Origin: Actinomycetota bacterium
GTDB taxonomy: Bacteria; Actinomycetota; Actinomycetes; Streptosporangiales; Streptosporangiaceae
Assembly: GCA_003161205.1 (NCBI GenBank)
Contig: PMOU01000479.1
Span: forward strand, 2,885 to 11,194
Reading direction: 5' to 3'
DNA length: 8,310 nucleotides
Positions 1-3,774 of the stretch are shown here, one piece after another (positions within the stretch are counted from its first letter, which is position 1; each line of letters opens with the position of its first letter). Made by a program: the position numbers and the translations under genes. The notes under the pieces are model-generated. The model did no database searches and had not been told where the DNA came from. It worked only from the letters and a program-made list of their open reading frames with translations.

Positions 1-383
1 TACGCCGACACCCAGGTCACGTCGCCGTAGCCGGGCTCGGGGGCGAGCTCGATGGGTTCGGTGTTCATGGCCGCGGTCACCTTGGCCACCTCGACCGCCT
101 GCCGCGCCGCTTGCGCCGCCGCGTCCGCGGTGAGATCGACCGCCGAGGCGAAACCCCAGGTCCCGTCCACGATCACCCGGACGGCGAGACCCGCGTCGTC
201 GGCGTCGAAGAGGGTCTGCGGGCTGCCGTCGGACAGGCTGATCCGCTGCCCCCTGATACGCTCGGCCCGGAAGTCGGCATGCTGGGCACCGAGGCTCTTG
301 GCCTGCGCGAACGCCGCGTCGGCCAGCTCCCGCAGCGGCAGGGCCGTGAACTCAGGGTCGATTCCCTGGCGATGATCATCCAC
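1..383 (-). CDS. tldD: TldD family metalloprotease, N-terminal part (cut by left edge)
   Basis: Reading the minus strand from a GTG at 383-381 gives 127 residues with no stop before the window edge. The start reads VDDHRQGIDPEFTALPLREL, followed by an Ala-rich helix, the segment HADFRAERIRGQRISL (about 35-50), and GLAVRV...GTWGFAS (about 65-80). This order is typical of the N-terminal domain of TldD. Proteins of this family work with TldE/PmbA as a zinc protease that degrades unfolded peptides and matures some modified peptides. The metal-binding HExxxH region lies further on and is not in the window, so activity cannot be judged. An ATG at 379-377 is in another frame and gives a protein unlike any family. 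No in-frame start lies just upstream of the GTG. A purine-rich AGAGAGGTGAG lies 15 nt upstream, rather far for a ribosome site, so a nearly leaderless message is possible. It is divergent from fabG. Confidence 0.85.
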   Translation of the reverse strand, partial: MDDHRQGIDPEFTALPLRELADAAFAQAKSLGAQHADFRAERIRGQRISLSDGSPQTLFDADDAGLAVRVIVDGTWGFASAVDLTADAAAQAARQAVEVAKVTAAMNTEPIELAPEPGYGDVTWVSA

Positions 384-391
384 GCGCCGGG

Positions 392-419
392 AGTCTATCT
401 CACCTCTCTGCGGTACCCT
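392..419. promoter_or_regulatory. Candidate divergent -10 elements for tldD and fabG
   Basis: On the plus strand TACCCT (414-419) fits the actinobacterial -10 pattern TAnnnT and would start transcription near 426, about 19 nt before the fabG GTG. On the minus strand TAGACT (397-392) also fits and would start transcription close to 385-383, making the tldD message nearly leaderless. Neither has a convincing TTGAC-like -35 at 17-18 bp. Both lie in or against the inverted repeat 399-443. This is pattern matching only. Confidence 0.25.
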
Positions 420-443
420 CAGGTGGCCGCAGAGAGAGGTGAG
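399..443. repeat. Inverted repeat between divergent tldD and fabG
   Basis: The left arm, CTCACCTCTCTGCGG (399-413), pairs with the right arm, CCGCAGAGAGAGGTGAG (427-443). All 15 bases of the left arm match, and the right arm has one extra AG. The 13-bp spacer is taccctcaggtgg. The repeat fills most of the space between the two start codons. Each arm contains a purine-rich AGAGAGGTGAG pointing toward one gene, so part of the symmetry may come from the two ribosome-binding sites facing each other. The length of the match, extending to GCGG/CCGC outside those sites, suggests either an operator for a dimeric regulator or a hairpin in the transcripts. Symmetry is seen directly; function is inferred. 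Confidence 0.6.
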
Positions 444-444
444 C

Positions 445-1149
445 GTGGCGCGTTCTGTACTGGTGACCGGCGGGAACCGCGGTATCGGGCTGGCCATCGC
501 GCGGCGGCTCGCCGCGGAAGGCGACAGCGTCACGGCGACCTCCCGCTCCGGCGAGCCGGTCGAGGGCCTGAGCGTCGTCCGCTGCGACGTGCGGGACATG
601 GCGTCCGTCGATGCGGCGTTCGGGTCGACCGAAGCCGACCAGGGTCCGGTGGAGGTCCTGGTCGCCAACGCGGGCGTGACCCGCGACCAGCTGCTCGCGC
701 TGATGAGCGAGGACGACTTCGGCTCGGTTCTGGACACGAACCTGGCCGGCGCCTACCGGGTCGCCAGGCGCGCGGTGCGGCCCATGATGAAGATGCGCCG
801 CGGGCGCCTGATCTTCATCTCCTCGGTGGTCGGCCTGTACGGTTCGGCCGGGCAGGCCAACTACGCCGCGTCCAAGGCCGGGCTCGTCGGCCTGGCCAGG
901 TCGCTGGCGCGCGAGCTCGGCTCGCGCGGCATCACCTCGAACGTGGTCGCGCCCGGCTTCGTGGACAGTGACATGACGGCGAGCCTGCCGGAGGCCAGGA
1001 AGGCCGCGATCATGGCCGCGGTCCCGCTCGGGCGGTACGCGTCGGCGGACGAGGTCGCCGCGACGGTGGCGTTCCTGGCCGGCCCGGACGCGTCCTACAT
1101 CACCGGTGCCGTCATCCCGGTCGATGGCGGGCTCGGGATGGGACACTGA
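445..1149 (+). CDS. fabG: 3-oxoacyl-ACP reductase FabG (MabA type)
   Basis: This 234-residue short-chain dehydrogenase/reductase catalyses NADPH-dependent reduction of 3-oxoacyl-ACP to 3-hydroxyacyl-ACP in type II fatty-acid elongation. Visible features are the cofactor motif TGGNRGIG (residues 8-15), the acidic CDV segment, the NAG motif in VLVANAGVT, and the catalytic triad Ser127 (ISSVVG), Tyr140 and Lys144 (NYAASK) with the family's spacing. The C-terminus AVIPVDGGLGMGH closely resembles that of mycobacterial FabG1/MabA. The frame is also open from a GTG at 439. I prefer the GTG at 445 because AGAGAGG (433-439) then lies 5 nt upstream, whereas from 439 it would abut the start. The gene opens an operon-like run with fabI, 82 bp downstream, which acts in the same elongation cycle. 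Any control through the inverted repeat just upstream is inferred. Confidence 0.95.
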   Translation: MARSVLVTGGNRGIGLAIARRLAAEGDSVTATSRSGEPVEGLSVVRCDVRDMASVDAAFGSTEADQGPVEVLVANAGVTRDQLLALMSEDDFGSVLDTNLAGAYRVARRAVRPMMKMRRGRLIFISSVVGLYGSAGQANYAASKAGLVGLARSLARELGSRGITSNVVAPGFVDSDMTASLPEARKAAIMAAVPLGRYASADEVAATVAFLAGPDASYITGAVIPVDGGLGMGH

Positions 1150-1231
1150 GCCGCGTCCGCCCGCGCTATTGGACGTGCAGAGTGAAGACGGTGCTCATCA
1201 ACGTGCGGATCATGAGGGAAGCGAGGTTCTG

Positions 1232-1999
1232 ATGGGAATCCTGGCGGGCAAGCGGATCCTGGTCACCGGGGTCATCACGGACGCCTCGATCGCGTTTCAC
1301 GTCGCGCGGGTGGCCCAGGCCGAGGGCGCGACCGTGGTGCTGACCGGCTTCGGGCGGCTGAGCCTGGTGGAACGGATCGCCAAGCGGCTGCCCTCGCCGC
1401 CTCCGGTCCTCGAGCTCGACGTGACCAGCGAGGACCACCTCGCCTCCCTGGCCGAACGGGTTTCCGAGCACGTGGACGGCCTGGACGGGGTGCTGCACGC
1501 GATCGCCTACGCCAACCCGGAGGAGGCGCTGGGCGGCAACTTCCTGCACACCAAGTGGGCCGACGTCGCGACCGCGCTGCAGGTCTCCGCGTTCTCGCTC
1601 AAGGCGATCACGATGGCGGCGCTGCCGCTGATGGGCAGCGGCGGGTCGGTGGTGGGACTGGACTTCGACGCGAGCGTGGCCTGGCCCGGTTACGACTGGA
1701 TGGGCGTGGCGAAGGCCGGGCTCGAGTCCTGCGCCCGTTATCTGGCCCGCGACCTGGGCGGCAAGCGCGTGCGGGTCAACCTGGTGGCGGCGGGGCCGCT
1801 GCGGACCATGGCCGCGAAGTCCATACCCGGGTTCGAGCGATTCGAGGGGGTGTGGGACAGCCGCGCCCCGCTGGGCTGGGATATCACCGATCCGGAACCG
1901 ACCGCGCGGGCCTGCGTGGCCCTGCTCTCCGACTGGTTCCCCGCCACCACCGGCGAGATCGTCCATGTCGACGGCGGCGTGCACGCGGTGGGCGCATGA
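1232..1999 (+). CDS. fabI: Enoyl-ACP reductase FabI (InhA type)
   Basis: This 255-residue protein catalyses NADH-dependent reduction of trans-2-enoyl-ACP, the last step of each fatty-acid elongation cycle. The start MGILAGKRILVTGV leads into the InhA-like cofactor motif GVITDASIAFH (from residue 13), then LELDV, GLDFDAS, the catalytic pair Tyr154-x6-Lys161 in YDWMGVAK, LVAAGPLRT, and a C-terminal LLSDWFPATTGEIVHVDGG. Length and motif order match InhA/FabI. The ATG at 1232 has GAGG (1223-1226) 5 nt upstream. The frame stays open further upstream, but that part overlaps fabG and looks non-coding. An oddity is the loop after strand 4, which reads LHAIAYANPEE. Ala90 stands where InhA has Ser94, and Tyr93 where InhA has Phe97. 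A six-codon ORF (ATG 1212, stop 1230-1232) overlaps the start codon as TGATG. Target of isoniazid and triclosan in relatives. Confidence 0.95.
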   Translation: MGILAGKRILVTGVITDASIAFHVARVAQAEGATVVLTGFGRLSLVERIAKRLPSPPPVLELDVTSEDHLASLAERVSEHVDGLDGVLHAIAYANPEEALGGNFLHTKWADVATALQVSAFSLKAITMAALPLMGSGGSVVGLDFDASVAWPGYDWMGVAKAGLESCARYLARDLGGKRVRVNLVAAGPLRTMAAKSIPGFERFEGVWDSRAPLGWDITDPEPTARACVALLSDWFPATTGEIVHVDGGVHAVGA

Positions 2000-2012
2000 A
2001 CAGGGTCACCTG

Positions 2013-2873
2013 ATGGCCGAGTTCGTGCTCACGCTTTCGTGTCCCGACCGAATCGGGATCGTGCACGCGGTCGCGGCGTACCTGCACGAGGCGGGCTGCA
2101 ACGTGCTCGACAGCCAGCAGTTCGCGGACCGGACCGCGGGCCGGTTCTTCATGCGGGTGCACGTGGAGACCCTGCCGCCGGCGCCGGTCTCCTACCACGG
2201 CCTGCACTCCGGCTTCGCTCCGGTGGCGACCGGGTTCGACATGGACTGGGAGCTGCACGACACCGCGGTCCGGCCGCGGGCGCTGATCATGGTGTCCCGG
2301 GCCGGCCACTGCCTGAACGACCTGCTGTACCGCCGCTCGGCGGAGTCGCTGCGCATCGACATCCCGCTGGTCGTCGGCAATCACGACGACCTGGCGCCGC
2401 TCGCGGCGGCGCACGGCGTCGCGTTCGAGCACGTGCCGGCCGGCCGCGACCCGCTGTCCGTGCAGCGGGCGGAGAGCCGGGTGCTCGACCTGGTCAGCGA
2501 GCTCAGCATCGACTTCGTGGTGCTGGCCCGCTACATGCGCATCCTGTCTCCGGAGCTCTGCGCCAAGATGACCGGCCGCATCATCAACATCCACCACTCG
2601 TTCCTGCCGAGCTTCAAGGGAGCACGGCCGTACCACCAGGCGTACGACCACGGCGTGAAGCTGATCGGCGCCACCGCGCACTACGTCACCGCGGACCTGG
2701 ACGAGGGCCCGATCATCGAGCAGGAAGTCGCCCGGGTGGATCACGGGAGCAACCCGGAGGACCTGGCGGCGATCGGCCGTGACGCCGAGCGGGTCGCGCT
2801 CGCCCGCGCGGTGCGCTGGCATGCCGAACACCGCGTTCTGCTGCACGGGCGCCGCACCGTCATCTTCAAGTAA
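2013..2873 (+). CDS. purU: Formyltetrahydrofolate deformylase PurU
   Basis: This 286-residue protein hydrolyses 10-formyl-tetrahydrofolate to formate and tetrahydrofolate, balancing the one-carbon pool and, in E. coli, supplying formate for purine synthesis. An N-terminal ACT domain (about 4-80) begins FVLTLSCPDRIGIVHAVAAY. The formyltransferase-fold domain follows, with VVGNHDDL, VVLARYMRILSPEL, IINIHHSFLPSFKGARPYHQ and ATAHYVTADLDEGPIIEQE. The likely catalytic residues by analogy with GAR transformylase are Asn192, His194 and Asp230. Length equals the family norm. The ATG at 2013 has AGGG (2002-2005) 7 nt upstream. The gene lies 13 bp after the fabI stop. A five-codon ORF starts on that stop (ATGA, 1996) and ends on the purU start (TGATG, 2011-2015), which suggests translational coupling. 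Co-transcription with fabG and fabI is inferred from spacing. The metabolic link to fatty-acid synthesis is not obvious. Confidence 0.95.
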   Translation: MAEFVLTLSCPDRIGIVHAVAAYLHEAGCNVLDSQQFADRTAGRFFMRVHVETLPPAPVSYHGLHSGFAPVATGFDMDWELHDTAVRPRALIMVSRAGHCLNDLLYRRSAESLRIDIPLVVGNHDDLAPLAAAHGVAFEHVPAGRDPLSVQRAESRVLDLVSELSIDFVVLARYMRILSPELCAKMTGRIINIHHSFLPSFKGARPYHQAYDHGVKLIGATAHYVTADLDEGPIIEQEVARVDHGSNPEDLAAIGRDAERVALARAVRWHAEHRVLLHGRRTVIFK

Positions 2874-2880
2874 GCGGGGT

Positions 2881-2916
2881 GGCCGCGGTCCCGGGTACCC
2901 CGGGTCTCCTGCGGCC
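2881..2916 (+). terminator. GC-rich hairpin terminator after purU
   Basis: GGCCGC (2881-2886) pairs with GCGGCC (2911-2916) and encloses a second stem, CCCGGG/CCCGGG with loop TAC (2890-2904). It begins 7 nt after the purU stop. No T-run follows, which is common for actinobacterial hairpin terminators. The symmetric stem could also work on a transcript coming from the other side, but no gene faces it here. Confidence 0.6.
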
Positions 2917-2963
2917 GTGGGGCACTCGCAGCGAAACAGCGACCATTGTTTTCGATGCGTTAT

Positions 2964-2980
2964 GAATTGATAGTCAATTC
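2964..2980. repeat. AT-rich perfect inverted repeat GAATTGA-tag-TCAATTC
   Basis: A perfect 7-bp inverted repeat with a 3-bp centre lies in an AT-rich island. The hexamer CGTTAT occurs on both sides (2958-2963 and 2980-2985). The plus strand continues GTTATTTTCT, so as RNA it would be a weak stem followed by a U-rich stretch. It could be a second terminator after purU or the operator of a dimeric repressor. Confidence 0.4.
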
Positions 2981-3000
2981 GTTATTTTCTCGGCGTCATT

Positions 3001-3036
3001 GACCTGCCCGCCTCGCGGCGAGCCGATGTTCAGGTC
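3001..3036. repeat. Nested inverted repeat (possible RNA hairpin)
   Basis: GACCTG (3001-3006) pairs with CAGGTC (3031-3036) and encloses CTCG (3012-3015), loop CGG, and CGAG (3019-3022). The nested order is what a two-tier RNA hairpin would show. The 9-mer CGCCTCGCG, part of the inner stem, recurs at 3042-3050. Strand and function are unknown. Confidence 0.3.
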
Positions 3037-3084
3037 CCCGGCGCCTCGCGTTTGAGCGGTTAGGCCGCCATTCCGTAGCTCAAT

Positions 3085-3123
3085 GGGCCGTCTTCCGGTA
3101 CCCGGATTAGTGCGCCACGGCCC
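3085..3123. repeat. Nested inverted repeat GGGCCGT / ACGGCCC
   Basis: GGGCCGT (3085-3091) pairs perfectly with ACGGCCC (3117-3123). Inside it CCGG (3095-3098), loop TAC, CCGG (3102-3105) forms a second small stem. A separate short stem, GGTG/CACC with loop TGT, follows at 3133-3143. It may be part of a structured RNA or a binding site. Confidence 0.35.
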
Positions 3124-3217
3124 GGGGTTTATGGTGTGTCACCAAGCGGCTCATCGTGCTCAGGGCCATGCTGGCGACCCAAATCAGCCTGGTTACCGCA
3201 GAAATGATCGGCGGAGG

Positions 3218-3254
3218 GTAACGGTTTGTCTACACATTGTTAAACGGTTACGCT
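3218..3254 (+). promoter_or_regulatory. Candidate promoter overlapping an imperfect inverted repeat
   Basis: TTGTCT (3226-3231) and TACGCT (3249-3254), 17 bp apart, fit a housekeeping actinobacterial promoter (TTGnCn and TAnnnT) and would start transcription near 3261. The same stretch holds an inverted repeat: GTAACGGTTTGTC (3218-3230) against GTTAAACGGTTAC (3239-3251), with 10 of 13 positions pairing across an 8-bp spacer. The repeat would cover both promoter boxes, as expected of a repressor site. It is the best promoter I can find for the transporter operon. If correct, the leader would be about 510 nt. Confidence 0.35.
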
Positions 3255-3261
3255 TGGTAGT

Positions 3262-3290
3262 CACCACTCAGGGAAATACCACTGATGGTG
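3262..3290 (+). other. Leader hairpin 1, at the predicted transcript 5' end
   Basis: CACCA (3262-3266) pairs with TGGTG (3286-3290). After a bulged C, TCAG (3268-3271) pairs with CTGA (3282-3285). GG (3272-3273) can pair with CC (3279-3280) around the loop AAATA. That is 11 pairs with two single-base bulges. It lies right after the predicted start point near 3261, where a hairpin could protect the message or act as a sensor. Pairing is seen; the role is inferred. Confidence 0.4.
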
Positions 3291-3362
3291 CCGGAGGGAA
3301 CACGCGAAGTTAATTCACCGATGTTCTTGGCGGCGACGCCGGTCAGGGACGAAGATTCTGCG

Positions 3363-3408
3363 GTGAGACGGTCTTCACACGGCAAGCCTTCACGTTCGTG
3401 AGGCTTGC
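3363..3408 (+). other. Leader hairpins 2 and 3, with interchangeable arms
   Basis: Hairpin 2 is GTGAGA (3363-3368), loop CGG, TCTTCAC (3372-3378), with one bulged T. Hairpin 3 is GCAAGCC (3382-3388), bulged T, TCAC (3390-3393), loop GTTC, GTGA (3398-3401), GGCTTGC (3402-3408), giving 11 pairs. Both contain the same module, GTGAG pairing with C(T)TCAC, so first and second arms can also pair across the two hairpins. No T-run follows, so hairpin 3 is not a classic terminator. Attenuator-like behaviour is a guess. Confidence 0.4.
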
Positions 3409-3437
3409 GGGTGCAAGGGGACGTATGTTAACAAAAG

Positions 3438-3465
3438 AGCATAGATCCGGAAATATCCGAATGCT
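3438..3465 (+). other. Leader hairpin 4
   Basis: AGCAT (3438-3442) pairs with ATGCT (3461-3465) and encloses CGGA (3448-3451), loop AATA, TCCG (3456-3459). The arms are separated by a 5-nt internal loop on the left and one base on the right. It is weak and AT-rich, and I would not call it significant except as one of a series. Confidence 0.25.
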
Positions 3466-3486
3466 ACACGTGACACTGCAGGACGC

Positions 3487-3508
3487 TGCCGTCAGGGGAT
3501 TGATGGCA
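3487..3508 (+). other. Leader hairpin 5
   Basis: TGCCGTCA (3487-3494) pairs with TGATGGCA (3501-3508) through seven Watson-Crick pairs and one G-U pair around a GGGGAT loop. The G-U wobble is stable only as RNA on the plus strand, which weakly favours an RNA role over a DNA site. Confidence 0.35.
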
Positions 3509-3573
3509 AGTTGTGACATTTTTGGCGAGAGATCGATGCACTATGGAACTTACGCTTCCGCTAACTCATAACA

Positions 3574-3588
3574 CCGGTAGCTCACCGG
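3574..3588 (+). other. Small leader hairpin CCGGT-agctc-ACCGG
   Basis: A perfect 5-bp stem (3574-3578 with 3584-3588) has a 5-nt loop. CTCAT (3565-3569) and ATGAG (3599-3603) can close an outer stem around it. On its own this could be chance. Confidence 0.2.
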
Positions 3589-3720
3589 CCGGCTCGCGAT
3601 GAGTCAGCACGGATGTGCCGCGGAAACGGGCCGTAATCATCTGGGGGTACTGCGACCCAGTGCCCCGCGACGGTGCGGAGCGGATCACCGGCGAAACTAC
3701 TTCAGAAGGGCGACAAGCTG

Positions 3721-3774
3721 ATGACCCCAGGACGGACAACAGGCGCGGGCAGCGCAAGGAGGGAGGGCCGATGA
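3721..3774 (+). CDS. Possible 17-codon upstream ORF overlapping the binding-protein start
   Basis: ATG at 3721 opens a frame encoding MTPGRTTGAGSARREGR and stops at TGA 3772-3774. The stop overlaps the ATG at 3771 as ATGA. GAAGGG (3705-3710) lies 10 nt before it and could serve as a ribosome site. Ribosomes finishing this ORF would end on the start codon of the lipoprotein gene, which would couple their translation. The downstream gene has its own strong AAGGAGG, so the coupling is not required and the ORF may be chance. Confidence 0.25.
   Translation: MTPGRTTGAGSARREGR

Larger units (their letters stand above)
2874..3770. other. Long gene-free region upstream of the transporter operon
   Basis: About 0.9 kb separates purU from the binding-protein gene. 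Open frames here are short, lack ribosome sites and have no recognisable protein pattern. GC is visibly lower than in the genes, with AT-rich patches near 2945-2990, 3220-3250, 3425-3460 and 3510-3520. The region holds a terminator after purU, several inverted repeats, a promoter candidate at 3226-3254, at least five hairpins downstream of it, and a short upstream ORF next to the transporter start. I see no tRNA, insertion-sequence ends or pseudogene. The best reading is a regulatory region plus a long 5' leader for the operon starting at 3771, or a separate non-coding RNA. Confidence 0.55.

Noticed and set aside
439..444. fabG start at GTG 439
   Set aside because: The purine-rich ribosome site would touch the start codon; GTG 445 has 5-nt spacing. 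The difference is two residues and stays slightly uncertain.
400..1146. Long antisense open frame across fabG, and similar ones across fabI, purU, the binding protein and permeases
   Set aside because: They are by-products of high GC with few stop codons; their products are Arg/Gly/Ala/His-rich without domain pattern, while the opposite frames encode clear enzyme families.
2999..3030. TTGACC (2999-3004) with GATGTT (3025-3030) as a promoter
   Set aside because: Spacing of 20 bp is too long and the -10 match is poor; the 3226-3254 pair is better.
3070..3145. tRNA-like stretch containing TAGCTCAATGGG, similar to a tRNA D-arm
   Set aside because: No matching acceptor stem, no anticodon arm in the right place and no GGTTCRA T-loop follow; the similarity is limited to about a dozen bases.
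3168..3221. 17-codon frame starting MLATQISLVTAEMIGGG
   Set aside because: The peptide looks more natural than its surroundings, but there is no ribosome site before ATG 3168 and the frame ends inside the inverted repeat; it is too short to support.
3083..3313. 76-codon open frame in the long gap
   Set aside because: No ribosome site, Arg/His/Gly-rich composition typical of a non-coding frame, no recognisable family, and it crosses the promoter candidate and hairpin 1.
3531..3569. GGAACTT near 3546 as an ECF sigma -35 element
   Set aside because: No matching -10 element (CGTC or GTT type) lies at 16-17 bp.
3615..3770. Upstream extension of the binding-protein gene to GTG 3615
   Set aside because: The extension would add 52 residues of charged sequence before an evident lipoprotein signal peptide, while AAGGAGG sits at the right distance from ATG 3771.
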